In this document: piece by piece, positions 1-8,581 of the stretch
Position numbering within the stretch: position 1 is the stretch's first letter
How the letters are laid out: the number at the start of each line of letters is the position of its first letter
Source: Lachnospiraceae bacterium
GTDB taxonomy: Bacteria; Bacillota; Clostridia; Lachnospirales; Lachnospiraceae
Direction: 5' to 3'
DNA: 64,000 bases
NCBI GenBank assembly: GCA_900759665.1
Contig: CAAEWE010000064.1
Location: 43,213-107,212 of the forward strand
Position numbers and translations under genes: made by a program
Notes under the pieces: model-generated
Databases searched by the model: none
Seen by the model: the letters and a program-made list of their open reading frames with translations, nothing else
What the model was told of the DNA's origin: nothing

Positions 1-159
1 CAACGCCTCTGTCGAAAAAAGTGCCGTAAACAGAATGATCAGTGCAAGACTGATATTTAACAAGATCAATATATCTAACAGAAGTGTCGGAATCGGCACG
101 ATCAAAAATACAATCGGAACTAATATGTATAGTCCTAATAAAAAATCCGATCTTCTCAT
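1..159 (-). CDS. flhA: Flagellar export gate protein FlhA (5' fragment)
   Basis: These are the first 53 codons of a gene that runs off the left edge. The translation starts MRRSDFLLGLYILVP and continues as two very hydrophobic stretches with an IVPIPTLLLDILI segment, which is the N-terminal membrane entry of FlhA. FlhA is the large export-gate subunit of the flagellar type III secretion system; its cytoplasmic domain docks substrate-chaperone complexes. It follows flhB by 24 nt in the same direction, the standard order. Most of the protein is outside the window, so only the family call is possible. Confidence 0.9.
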   Translation of the reverse strand, partial: MRRSDFLLGLYILVPIVFLIVPIPTLLLDILILLNISLALIILFTALFSTEAL

Positions 160-183
160 AAATGTTCTTCTCCCTTTCTAACT

Positions 184-1308
184 TTAATGCAATCTGCCCT
201 GCAGACCATATACATATGCCAGTACCTCTGCCACCATCTGATAAAGCTCCGGTGGTATCTCAGCACCTATCTCGACATTGTGATATAACATTCTGGCAAG
301 AGGCTTATTTTCCACAATCTCTATTGAATTCATGCGTGCGGTTTCTTTGATCTTCTGAGCCAGATAATCTGCACCCTTTGCGATCACAACCGGTGCCTCA
401 TGGGTTTCTTTATCATACTTAATAGCAACGGCAAGATGCGTCGGATTGGTAATGACCACATCTGCATTCGGCAGATCCTGCATCATTCTCCTCTGGGATG
501 CCTGCTGCATCCTCTGACGCTGCTGACTCTTCACCTTCGGATCTCCCTCAGAGTTTTTATACTCATCTTTAACTTCCTGCTTACTCATCATCATATCCTG
601 ATGAAACTTCCACTTCTGGTAAAACAGATCAAATACGGCAATCACTGCAAAAAACACACTGATCCGTATTCCAATACTGATCACGGTATCTCCTATGACC
701 GCGATTGCCTGAGGCAATGTATAAGAATACATTTTGTAAATTAACGGCCACTGATCCTTCAGATAGGAATATACAACATATGCCAGAACCACAACCTTTG
801 CCGCGGATTTGAGGAATTCCATAATCTTATCCTTGGAAAACAGCCGCTTCATTCCGGAAACCGGATTAAACTTGTCAATTTTAGGTTTTAGGGGCTCTGT
901 GGATACTTTCCACTTCACCTGCACCAGAATTGACAAAACCGTAACCACAAACCCTGCGATCATGATCGGAAAACCCGCTGCGAGAATATTCAGAAACGCC
1001 TCCCTGACAAGAGTCCGTGCCGAATTGACCGTAAATGGATTACTGGTATAATCTTCGATATAACCAATGCTTTGATGAAAGCCCTCCAGAAAACGATTCC
1101 CGATAAACCCCACAAGTATTTTTAACATGATAAAAAATACCAGAAGTGTTGCTGCCGTCACAACCTCAGTACTTCGCATAACCTGTCCCTTGTTACGGGC
1201 ATCCTCCAGTTTTTTGGCAGTAGGTTCTTCTGTTTTCTCTCCATCTGGTCCGTCTTTTGCAAACAACTGCAGATCATATACCAGATAATATCTGCTCTTT
1301 TCCTGCAT
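184..1308 (-). CDS. flhB: Flagellar export switch protein FlhB
   Basis: Inner-membrane component of the flagellar type III export apparatus that switches specificity from hook/rod to filament substrates after autocleavage. The N-terminus has the family LQLFA motif followed by GEKTEEPTAKK, then four membrane segments, then a charged cytoplasmic linker and the NPTH autocleavage motif near residue 288. The reading frame stays open to a TTG at 1341, but the ATG at 1308 has a GGAG six bases upstream and gives about 374 residues, normal for the family; the TTG with a weaker AAAGG is a possible alternative. It lies between fliR and flhA in the fla operon. Confidence 0.96.
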   Translation of the reverse strand: MQEKSRYYLVYDLQLFAKDGPDGEKTEEPTAKKLEDARNKGQVMRSTEVVTAATLLVFFIMLKILVGFIGNRFLEGFHQSIGYIEDYTSNPFTVNSARTLVREAFLNILAAGFPIMIAGFVVTVLSILVQVKWKVSTEPLKPKIDKFNPVSGMKRLFSKDKIMEFLKSAAKVVVLAYVVYSYLKDQWPLIYKMYSYTLPQAIAVIGDTVISIGIRISVFFAVIAVFDLFYQKWKFHQDMMMSKQEVKDEYKNSEGDPKVKSQQRQRMQQASQRRMMQDLPNADVVITNPTHLAVAIKYDKETHEAPVVIAKGADYLAQKIKETARMNSIEIVENKPLARMLYHNVEIGAEIPPELYQMVAEVLAYVYGLQGRLH

Positions 1309-1401
1309 ATCTTTCTCCATCCAAAAGGCATCCGGTGACAACCATACCTTTTTATACTATAACCTATTTTCTATAAAATAGCAATCTCACTCTGTTTGTT
1401 T

Positions 1402-2169
1402 TCATGTCATCTGCTGCAGGAATAATTTTGTCATTTTCTGCATTTCCTCAAAAAGAAAATCCACAATATTGGGCAGATATCCCATCAGCATAAACAGCAA
1501 AAACAGACCGATAAAAATCTTTAACTGCATACCGATCACAAACATATTCATCTGAGGAGCAACCTTGGCAAGGATACCAAGCACTACATTAATGATCAGG
1601 ATACATGAAAAAATAGGCAGAATAATCCGAAAACCAATCACAAAATAATCTGTAATATAAGTGGACATTACAGAAAGAAAATCTCCTTTTAAATCTGCCC
1701 CGCCAATGGGAAGGAGTTTATAAGAATCATAGATCGCATCAATGATAAAATAATGCATGTCAGATATCACAAACAGTGCCAGAAATAACTGGCTGAATAA
1801 GGTCGATGTGATCGTTGACTGGACATTGGTCGCCGGATCAAGCTCCATCGCCATGGAAAAACCAATCTCCATATCGATCATATTACCACAGAAATTTAAT
1901 ATATACAGACACAGGCCGGATGCCAGACCGATAATGGCTCCAGTGATTCCCTCCTGAAGTACCAGTGCGGAAAATCCCAGAATCCCATCATAAGACAACC
2001 CGGTAAAGTCCATCAATCCCACGGCAACAAGAGAAAAAAAGAAACTTAATCCCATTTTGGTCAATCTCGGAAAATTATTGGAATTAAAGAAAGGTGCTGT
2101 CACCATCATGGATGCAATCCGGATAAAGACCAGAATAAAATACTCTAAATAGTCTATCGTAAACTGCAC
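1402..2169 (-). CDS. fliR: Flagellar export gate protein FliR
   Basis: Polytopic membrane protein of 255 residues, part of the FliP5Q4R1 core gate of the flagellar export apparatus. The sequence has about six hydrophobic segments, including the FFNSNNFPRLTKMGLSF region and a C-terminal amphipathic MQKMTKLFL end typical of FliR. The start is GTG, supported by a very strong AAAGGAGGAGG about seven bases upstream. It follows fliQ by 29 nt. Confidence 0.95.
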   Translation of the reverse strand: MQFTIDYLEYFILVFIRIASMMVTAPFFNSNNFPRLTKMGLSFFFSLVAVGLMDFTGLSYDGILGFSALVLQEGITGAIIGLASGLCLYILNFCGNMIDMEIGFSMAMELDPATNVQSTITSTLFSQLFLALFVISDMHYFIIDAIYDSYKLLPIGGADLKGDFLSVMSTYITDYFVIGFRIILPIFSCILIINVVLGILAKVAPQMNMFVIGMQLKIFIGLFLLFMLMGYLPNIVDFLFEEMQKMTKLFLQQMT

Positions 2170-2198
2170 GCAGCCCCTCCTCCTTTCAAATCTGTTGT

Positions 2199-2468
2199 TT
2201 ATTTAATATATTGTGGAATACTTTTGATAAGTTCTACAAATAATTCTGACATATTATTTAACATCCACCCACCGGTAAGGATCAAAACCGCCATGATTGC
2301 CAGAAATTTGGGTACAAATGTCAGAGTCTGCTCCTGAATTGATGTAATGGTCTGAAATATACTGATCACCAGACCAACGATCAGGGAAACGATCAACATC
2401 GGTGCGGACGTCTCTACGATCACCCATACCACCTGTCTGGCAATATCAATTACAGTATCTATGGTCAT
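2199..2468 (-). CDS. fliQ: Flagellar export gate protein FliQ
   Basis: An 89-residue protein with two transmembrane helices, matching FliQ, the four-copy subunit of the FliPQR gate. The helix-turn-helix carries the family signature GLVISIFQTITSIQEQTL between the two membrane spans. It sits in the canonical fliP-fliQ-fliR order with short gaps on both sides. Confidence 0.95.
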   Translation of the reverse strand: MTIDTVIDIARQVVWVIVETSAPMLIVSLIVGLVISIFQTITSIQEQTLTFVPKFLAIMAVLILTGGWMLNNMSELFVELIKSIPQYIK

Positions 2469-2490
2469 TATGCTTTCTCCTTTTCAATTT

Positions 2491-3339
2491 CTACTGGAAT
2501 GAACGAACCAACTGGTCGACGATCAGATTCCATCCATCTGCCAGAACAAACAACAGTATCTTAAACGGAAGCGAAATTGTTGTAGGCGGAAGCATCATCA
2601 TGCCCATGGACATCAAAGTCGAAGCAACCACCATATCTATAACAATAAATGGAAGATAGATCACAAAGCCGATAATAAATGCCGTACGAAGCTCACTGAT
2701 GATAAACGCTGGTATGATCGTTGTGATAGAAAGATCTTCATAATCCTTAATATCATTCGATGAAGTACCATTGATCTGCATAAACAGCTTCAGATCCTTA
2801 TCTCTGGTCTGTCCCAGCATAAATTTCCGCAATGGTGCCAGTCCTGCATCCAACGCTTCCTTCTGCTCCATCTGTCCCTGGGTATATGGTTTCACGCCAT
2901 CATCATAAACCTGCGTAAATACCGGTGTCATGATCGCAATGGTCATAAACAGTGCCAACCCCACTAATACCTGATTAGGAGGCGTTGTCTGGGTTCCAAG
3001 GGCTGTTCTTAAAAAATGAAATACCACAATGATCCGCGTAAACGATGTCACCATAATGATAATGGACGGTGCCAGAGATAAGATCGTAAGCAGGATCAAT
3101 ATCTGAAGTGTCGATTCCAGATGTGTGCTTCCTGCATTTGATGTAATATTAAGGTCAAAGGTATCATCGTCCCCGTCTGCCTGTCCTTCAATCTCATTCC
3201 GGGTTGTCTGATCCACCCGCTTCGCTGCCGCAGAATAAGCCGGAACTGAGACAGAAAAAACCATTACAAAAACCGCAATGGTAAATATACCTTTTAATAT
3301 AGACTTTGAAAATCTTTTCTTTAACCGCAAATCCATCAT
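2491..3339 (-). CDS. fliP: Flagellar export gate protein FliP
   Basis: FliP, 282 residues, is the pentameric core of the flagellar export gate. It has an N-terminal signal-like helix (FTIAVFVMVFSVSVPAYS), a short periplasmic stretch, then the conserved membrane region with FTRIIVVFHFLRTALGTQ-PPNQVL and the DMVVASTLMSMGMMMLPP motif near the C-terminus. These are hallmark FliP signatures. It is in the operon between fliO and fliQ. Confidence 0.96.
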   Translation of the reverse strand: MMDLRLKKRFSKSILKGIFTIAVFVMVFSVSVPAYSAAAKRVDQTTRNEIEGQADGDDDTFDLNITSNAGSTHLESTLQILILLTILSLAPSIIIMVTSFTRIIVVFHFLRTALGTQTTPPNQVLVGLALFMTIAIMTPVFTQVYDDGVKPYTQGQMEQKEALDAGLAPLRKFMLGQTRDKDLKLFMQINGTSSNDIKDYEDLSITTIIPAFIISELRTAFIIGFVIYLPFIVIDMVVASTLMSMGMMMLPPTTISLPFKILLFVLADGWNLIVDQLVRSFQ

Positions 3340-3365
3340 TCATCAAACCTTTTCTTATTATCTGT

Positions 3366-3752
3366 TTATTTATCCTTTTCCTTTTGCCGGAACTTCTTCT
3401 CTGCCATTTCCCTCAGAATATCCTTAAAGGGCATTTCTGCTGAGGCCGGCATTTTCCTTTCGAATTGAAGCTCCTCCTCAGGGATCTCCATCAGAAAATT
3501 GATCTGTTCTTTACATACCGATACTGCAATATAACTCCGGCCAACCCGAAGAATGCAGATCTGACGGTTCGGTCCCATGGAAAGAGTATCCATAATCTCC
3601 ATATTGCTGGTCTGCTTTTTTATAAAGCCGGATCTGGCATACCATTTGGTTACATAATACGACGCAGCGAGGATCAATATAAATGCAAACAAAAGCATTA
3701 ACAATTTCAAAAAGCTGGCAAGTGCAGACTGACCCACTATAAACACAGACAT
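3366..3752 (-). CDS. fliO: Flagellar biosynthesis protein FliO/FliZ family
   Basis: Small protein of about 128 residues with one N-terminal membrane helix (residues about 12-35) followed by a soluble beta-rich domain with the MEIMDTLSMGPNRQICILRVG segment typical of FliO/FliZ. FliO helps assemble the FliP ring. The start at 3752 was chosen because GGAGG lies seven bases upstream; an upstream in-frame extension to 3812 would overlap fliY and lacks support. The basic C-terminal tail (FRQKEKDK) is cytoplasmic. Confidence 0.85.
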   Translation of the reverse strand: MSVFIVGQSALASFLKLLMLLFAFILILAASYYVTKWYARSGFIKKQTSNMEIMDTLSMGPNRQICILRVGRSYIAVSVCKEQINFLMEIPEEELQFERKMPASAEMPFKDILREMAEKKFRQKEKDK

Positions 3753-3780
3753 ATCTACACCTCCAGCTTCATTTTTACTT

Positions 3781-4941
3781 TTATTTGGAGATCTCCGTGA
3801 TACGGATACCAAAGTTCTCTTCGATCACAACAACCTCACCCTTTGCCACAAACTTACCATTTACGAGAACATCTACCGGCTCTCCCGCAAGTTTATTTAA
3901 CTCAATGATCGTTCCCGGTGAAAAATCAAGAATTTCCTTGATGGACTTATTGGAACGCCCCAGTTCTACCGTCACTTCCAACGGAACATCCATGATCAGA
4001 TCAATGTTTTCCTGTTGCATCAGCGGACTGACCCCTGCATTAAACGGCTGGAACTGTGCAGGCTGAACATTAACATTTGGTGCCGGCATCATATACGGCT
4101 GTTGAGACATTGCCTGCTGCATCTGCGGTTGTCCCATCGCCTGTCCCATTGAATCCATTCCCATACCTCCTGTTACCATCTGCTGTGCAGGCACCGGCTG
4201 TGGTTCCGGCTGTACTGTCTGAGCCGGTGCAGCATCCTGCTGAGATTCCTCCTGCCCAAGACCTGCATCCCCAATAAATTTCCGATAAAGATCTCTTGCA
4301 AAATCAAAGGGATATAACTGCATGATCTGGCTGTCTACAAGATCTCCGATCTTCATCGTGAAAGATACCTGTACCAGCTCATCCGCCAGAAAACTGGATA
4401 CCGTCACGTCATCAATACTGTCGTTTAAATCAACAACACTTGCTGTTGGCGGGCTGATATCAACCTTTTTGTCAAGCATTGAAGATAATGAAGTTGCCGC
4501 CGATCCCATCATCTGATTCATTGCTTCACTGATCGCACTCAGATGCAGCTCTGTCAACTCCCCGTCCGTGTTGGATCCATCTCCACCCATCATAAGATCG
4601 GTAATCACCTTCACATCGTGCTCCTTTAAAATGAGCACATTATTTCCCGAAATACCATCAATATATGAAATATGAATAAAAACACATGGTTTATCATACT
4701 GTGCAGATATTTCATTGATCGTCACATAGGAAACCTTTGGTGTTGTAATCGTCACCTTATTGTTCAACAGCGTAGACAATGTAGTCGCTGCGGTTCCCAT
4801 GTTGATATTGGCAATCTCTCCAACCGCATCTCTCTCCGCATCTGTCAGTGTCATCGTCGATGTCGGTGCTGCCGTTGTTGTTGCAGCTCCCGCGGCTCCT
4901 GTCAACGCATCGATTTCTTCCTGTGATAACATTCCATCCAT
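3781..4941 (-). CDS. fliY: Flagellar motor switch phosphatase FliY
   Basis: FliY (386 residues) combines a CheY-P phosphatase of the CheC/CheX family with a C-terminal FliN/SpoA domain in the C-ring. Residues 4-12 are MLSQEEIDAL, resembling the CheY-P-binding peptide of FliM. Two CheC-type repeats follow (GEIANINMGTAATTLS and SEAMNQMMGSAATSLS, each with the E..N phosphatase pair). A Pro/Gln/Met-rich linker (about 235-300) leads to the SpoA domain (VPLEVTVELGRSNKSIKEIL) at the end. It follows fliM by only 4 nt. This architecture marks a Gram-positive switch rather than an enterobacterial one. Confidence 0.96.
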   Translation of the reverse strand: MDGMLSQEEIDALTGAAGAATTTAAPTSTMTLTDAERDAVGEIANINMGTAATTLSTLLNNKVTITTPKVSYVTINEISAQYDKPCVFIHISYIDGISGNNVLILKEHDVKVITDLMMGGDGSNTDGELTELHLSAISEAMNQMMGSAATSLSSMLDKKVDISPPTASVVDLNDSIDDVTVSSFLADELVQVSFTMKIGDLVDSQIMQLYPFDFARDLYRKFIGDAGLGQEESQQDAAPAQTVQPEPQPVPAQQMVTGGMGMDSMGQAMGQPQMQQAMSQQPYMMPAPNVNVQPAQFQPFNAGVSPLMQQENIDLIMDVPLEVTVELGRSNKSIKEILDFSPGTIIELNKLAGEPVDVLVNGKFVAKGEVVVIEENFGIRITEISK

Positions 4942-4945
4942 AGGT

Positions 4946-5926
4946 CTATTGCTCCTCCCTTATCACTGATGTCACCCGGACAGCGTAAGCATCCGAAATA
5001 GCACCAGGCAGTGCTCTAAATTTCTTAATATTACCAACGTACACATCCAGCTCGTCATCTACCTTAGAATCAAGCTTGATGATATCTCCTATCTGTATGT
5101 TCATAAAATCATTAACAGAAATGGTACTCTTTCCAAGCAATGCACGTATTGGTATCTTTGCACGACTGATAATACTCTCAATCGCTTCCTCATACTTGTC
5201 TCCATCCTTTTCCCTCATGGTGGAATACCAGTACTTGGTATTTAATTTATCAATAACTGATTCCACACATGAATACGGAATACAGATATTCATCAAACCT
5301 TCTACAGAACCGACCTTAACATTCATGGTTACGATCGCTGTCATCTCACTCGGAGAAATAAACTGTGCAAACTGCGAATTTGTCTCGATCCTCTCCAGCC
5401 GCGGTTCCAATGAAGTAACGCTCTGCCATGGATCCACCAGCAGACCGGTGCATACCTCCATGATACGTTCTAATATGATCAGCTCTATTTCCGTAAATTC
5501 TCTGGACTTTTCCAAAGGATTTCCGCCGCCTCCCAGCATACGGTCTACAATTGCAAATCCAAGATTGGATGCCAGTTCGATCAGTATGCTTCCTTCTAAT
5601 GGTGCAAAATCCACAACACCCAGCAAAACCGGGTTGGATAATGCATTAGAAAATTCGGAATATGTATTAGCCTCTGCATTCATCACCTCAACCTGTACAG
5701 ATTTCCTTAAATATGCCGGCAGATTTGTTGATAACAGACGACCATAATTTTCGAAAATAATCTCTAATGTACGAAGATGGTCCTTAGAAAACTTCGATGG
5801 TCTCGCAAAATCATAATCCTTCACCACCACCTTCGGGGTATCATCAATCTCATCAGGATTAATCTCACCACTATTTAATGCACTGAGCAAACTGTCAATC
5901 TCATCCTGCGATAAGACATCTCCCAT
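4946..5926 (-). CDS. fliM: Flagellar motor switch protein FliM
   Basis: FliM, about 326 residues, links FliG to FliY/FliN in the C-ring and receives CheY-P. The N-terminal MGDVLSQDEIDSLLSAL is the conserved CheY-P-binding peptide. The middle domain contains the GGxG-type MLGGGGNPL loop that contacts FliG, and the C-terminus is a SpoA domain. The ATG at 5926 is preferred over the longer frame to 5977 because it places the peptide at the N-terminus and has GAGGTG six bases upstream. Confidence 0.97.
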   Translation of the reverse strand: MGDVLSQDEIDSLLSALNSGEINPDEIDDTPKVVVKDYDFARPSKFSKDHLRTLEIIFENYGRLLSTNLPAYLRKSVQVEVMNAEANTYSEFSNALSNPVLLGVVDFAPLEGSILIELASNLGFAIVDRMLGGGGNPLEKSREFTEIELIILERIMEVCTGLLVDPWQSVTSLEPRLERIETNSQFAQFISPSEMTAIVTMNVKVGSVEGLMNICIPYSCVESVIDKLNTKYWYSTMREKDGDKYEEAIESIISRAKIPIRALLGKSTISVNDFMNIQIGDIIKLDSKVDDELDVYVGNIKKFRALPGAISDAYAVRVTSVIREEQ

Positions 5927-6040
5927 TATCTTCACCTCACACCTGAACTCCCCTGACCCTTGTCTGAAGCTCAGCAAAAATTAGTCACTTCACAAAAACT
6001 CATTCATAATAATAGCACATTTCATACAAAAAGCAAATGC

Positions 6041-6556
6041 CTAATTATACATGAGATTCGTTAATGAAATCTCTACAACTGCTTTAGAATCCAGAAGACT
6101 CTGAATCTTGTCCAATGCTTCCTTCTTTACAACATCTTCTGAAATATCATCAACTGTATGTGACTGGATCACTCCACGGATCACATCCGTAAGCTTCGCT
6201 TCATTGGCTTTTAAGGTCTCATTAACATCCTTATAATCCTTTGCTTTCTTATTTATGGAAATGGTATATCCATCCAGCATTGCATAATGCATCTTTCCAT
6301 CATCACCGGATGCCAGATTTAATGTCTGCTGTGATTCAAAAGCAACAGAATACTGTTCCAGATCCTTCAGGGTATAATCCTGTACTCCCTCGGAATCTTC
6401 CTGATCAAGTTCAAGATTTAATACGGATGCCACCTGTGTGATCAGATTGTTGGTCTTCTGAAATGTCGGCAGCATCACAAAGAACATGATAGCTGTTAAA
6501 ATGACATTGATCACGGTTAATGCTGCAATAATTACACTAAAGATATTTTTCTTCAT
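6041..6556 (-). CDS. fliL: Flagellar basal body-associated protein FliL
   Basis: Single-pass membrane protein of about 171 residues. A short basic N-terminus (MKKNIF) precedes one transmembrane helix (about residues 5-30) and an extracytoplasmic domain ending in EISLTNLMYN. Position after motB and before fliM, size and topology all match FliL, which rings the stator and stabilises the active MotAB complex. Sequence conservation in FliL is low, so the call rests partly on context. The SD (AAGGGG) is about 13 bases from this ATG, longer than usual; an upstream TTG at 6607 overlapping the motB stop is a less likely start. Confidence 0.85.
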   Translation of the reverse strand: MKKNIFSVIIAALTVINVILTAIMFFVMLPTFQKTNNLITQVASVLNLELDQEDSEGVQDYTLKDLEQYSVAFESQQTLNLASGDDGKMHYAMLDGYTISINKKAKDYKDVNETLKANEAKLTDVIRGVIQSHTVDDISEDVVKKEALDKIQSLLDSKAVVEISLTNLMYN

Positions 6557-6599
6557 AACAATTTCATACCCCTTTTCATTGATTGTTGGAACACAGCGT

Positions 6600-7391
6600 T
6601 TAGTCAATATCGCTGTATATTTTAATCTCTACACGCCTGTTTTTGGCTCTGCCTGCCGCAGTAGAGTTATCCGCTACCGGATCTACATCTCCTCTTCCGG
6701 ATGCCTCCATATGTTTCTCGCTCAATCCCTTTTCTTCCACGAAATACTCAAGAACCTTTGTTGCTCTTGCCGTTGACAGCCAGCGGTTGCTCGGGTACTC
6801 TCTGGTATGGATCGGATTGCTGTCGGTATGTCCCTCGATCTTGATCTGCCGGTTTTTATAATTTTTTAATATGTAAGAGACTCTGCTAAGGATCGTCTTT
6901 GCCCCGGAACGTATCTCTGCACTTCCCGAATCAAACAGCACACCACCGCTTAGAGAGATCATCACATATTGGTAATTTTCATCCATGGTAACACTGACGG
7001 AATCCTCGATACGGTTCTTTTCCGTACCTTCCACCACATCACTGTAAAGCTTTCTGGTATCCTTTTGCTGCTTTTTTTTCTCCTCCGCCATAGGGTCGTC
7101 TGCGTCGGTGTCCTCCGCCGCCTTACCCATATCGGAATAATACTCGTCCAGATTATTTAACTGTGTGGCCCCGCTGGAGATAAGCTGTCCTTCTCCGATT
7201 GCCTGTGCCCCACCACTGAATATGCTGAAGCTGTTGGACATAGAGGCGACCAGTTCGGAATACTTCACCTCATCCACAGAAGACATAGAGTACAACAGCA
7301 CGAAAAAACACAGGAGCAGATTCATCAGATCCGAAAATGTGTCTTTCCACAGGTCGGTTTTGATTTCTTCCTCTTCTTTTTTTCTTGCCAT
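6600..7391 (-). CDS. motB: Flagellar stator protein MotB (PomB/MotS-like)
   Basis: MotB, 263 residues, is the peptidoglycan-anchored stator subunit. A charged N-terminus is followed by the single transmembrane helix with the ion-binding aspartate at about D21 in TFSDLMNLLLCFFVLL, then a plug/linker and a C-terminal OmpA-like domain (FDSGSAEIR; IEGHTDSNPI; NRWLSTARA; GRGDVDPVADN; NRRVEIKI). The helix resembles that of Na+-driven PomB/MotS more than H+-type MotB. Its ATG overlaps the motA stop codon by one base, indicating translational coupling. Confidence 0.96.
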   Translation of the reverse strand: MARKKEEEEIKTDLWKDTFSDLMNLLLCFFVLLYSMSSVDEVKYSELVASMSNSFSIFSGGAQAIGEGQLISSGATQLNNLDEYYSDMGKAAEDTDADDPMAEEKKKQQKDTRKLYSDVVEGTEKNRIEDSVSVTMDENYQYVMISLSGGVLFDSGSAEIRSGAKTILSRVSYILKNYKNRQIKIEGHTDSNPIHTREYPSNRWLSTARATKVLEYFVEEKGLSEKHMEASGRGDVDPVADNSTAAGRAKNRRVEIKIYSDID

Positions 7392-8200
7392 TATGCCTCA
7401 CCACCTTCAGCGGCTCCTCCATCACCATTTTCCATGTTCTCGCGAATCTGTGGTGAAAGGAAGGATTTAAGCTTCTCCTCGATCACACGAGGGTTCTCAC
7501 CTGCCTGAATGGACAAAAGTCCCTCCACCATGATCTCTTTCATCGTGATCTCCAGGGCATTGTTCTGTTTCAACTTGAATGAAACCGGCACACAAAGCCA
7601 GTTTGCCAGAATAGATCCATAAAATGTCGTAATAATGGCAACACCCATGTTTGGTCCCAGCTTGCTCATATCATCCATATTGAACAACATGTTTACAAGA
7701 CCCATCAGAGTACCGATCATACCCCAGGCAGGACCCATACTGCCCAGATTTGCCCAAAACTGTATCTTTTCCTGATGACGACCGTCAATAGCTCCAAGCT
7801 CTGTCTCCATAATACTTCGAACCAGCTCCGGGTCAGTACCATCCACGATCAGCATGATGCCTTTCTTTAAAAACTCATCATCTACATCATTCGCCGCTTC
7901 CTCCAATGCCAGAAGTCCTTCCTTACGGGCAATATTGGACAAACGGATGATATTTTCAATGACATTTACCTCATCTGCCTTTGGTACCTTAAAAGCCAGC
8001 GAGATAGTCTTTACACACTTTCCCAGCTCCGGGATACTTTTCGCCTGTGTAAGCATACAGCCAAATGCGCCACCAAATGTTACGATAGCTGAAGCAGGAT
8101 CCACAAAGTGACCAAATGCTGTAACTCCACCAGATGAAATAATACCGATGATACAACATGCGATACCAATGACAAGACCCACTATTGTAGCTATATCCAT
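7391..8200 (-). CDS. motA: Flagellar stator protein MotA
   Basis: MotA (269 residues) forms the pentameric ion-channel ring of the stator with MotB. Four membrane segments are visible: an N-terminal pair around GLVIGIACCIIGIISSGG and FGGAFGCML, and a C-terminal pair around GSMGPAWGMIGTLMGLVNML and VAIITTFYGSILANWLCVP. The cytoplasmic loop between them has the charged stretch that engages FliG. The ATG at 8200 is chosen because GGTGG lies just upstream; GTG codons at 8212/8209 are alternatives. Confidence 0.97.
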   Translation of the reverse strand: MDIATIVGLVIGIACCIIGIISSGGVTAFGHFVDPASAIVTFGGAFGCMLTQAKSIPELGKCVKTISLAFKVPKADEVNVIENIIRLSNIARKEGLLALEEAANDVDDEFLKKGIMLIVDGTDPELVRSIMETELGAIDGRHQEKIQFWANLGSMGPAWGMIGTLMGLVNMLFNMDDMSKLGPNMGVAIITTFYGSILANWLCVPVSFKLKQNNALEITMKEIMVEGLLSIQAGENPRVIEEKLKSFLSPQIRENMENGDGGAAEGGEA

Positions 8201-8223
8201 TTTTTCCACCACCTTATGTATGA

Positions 8224-8418
8224 TTAGTCAATTCGAAACGAATTGCACTCACTCCTATATGATTTTACTAGATTTTTTACTTCTTGTCTACTTTCTTTTA
8301 CAATTATTTTTTTACCGGTGGTCAGAGTAATGATCGTATCCGGTGTTTCTTCCACTGTTTCGATCAGATCTGCATTCACGGTAACACTTCCACCATTCAT
8401 CTTTGTCACGTCGATCAT
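8224..8418 (-). CDS. flbD: FlbD/SwrD family motility protein
   Basis: A 64-residue protein starting MIDVTKMNGG and containing VTVNADLIETVEETPDTIITLTTGKK, the signature of the FlbD/SwrD family. In Bacillus subtilis the homologue SwrD raises stator torque and is needed for swarming. It lies between flgE and motA, exactly where such genes sit in many Firmicutes, which agrees with a role linked to the stators. Confidence 0.9.
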   Translation of the reverse strand: MIDVTKMNGGSVTVNADLIETVEETPDTIITLTTGKKIIVKESRQEVKNLVKSYRSECNSFRID

Positions 8419-8490
8419 GGCATAATTCTCCTTTTTATGATAGCTTGGCTTCCCTCTACGTTACGAGCATTTTCCCATATTCTAAAATGA

Positions 8491-8516
8491 GCGGTATTGT
8501 ACAAAATACATACCGC
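8491..8516 (-). other. Hairpin between flgE and flbD
   Basis: The 160-base gap between flgE and flbD holds an inverted repeat with 7-bp arms, GCGGTAT at 8491-8497 and ATACCGC at 8510-8516, and a 12-base loop. In the minus direction no uninterrupted T-run follows, so it is more likely an mRNA processing or 3'-end protection element for flgE than a full terminator. The rest of the gap shows no ORF. Confidence 0.5.
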
Positions 8517-8581
8517 CCATCTTCCACTTATTTTATCTCATAATATCTTATTTTAATGATAAAGACAACAATCATGAAACA

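Noticed and set aside
1308..1341. TTG start for flhB at 1341
   Set aside because: The ATG at 1308 has a better-spaced GGAG and gives a standard FlhB N-terminus; TTG kept as an alternative only.
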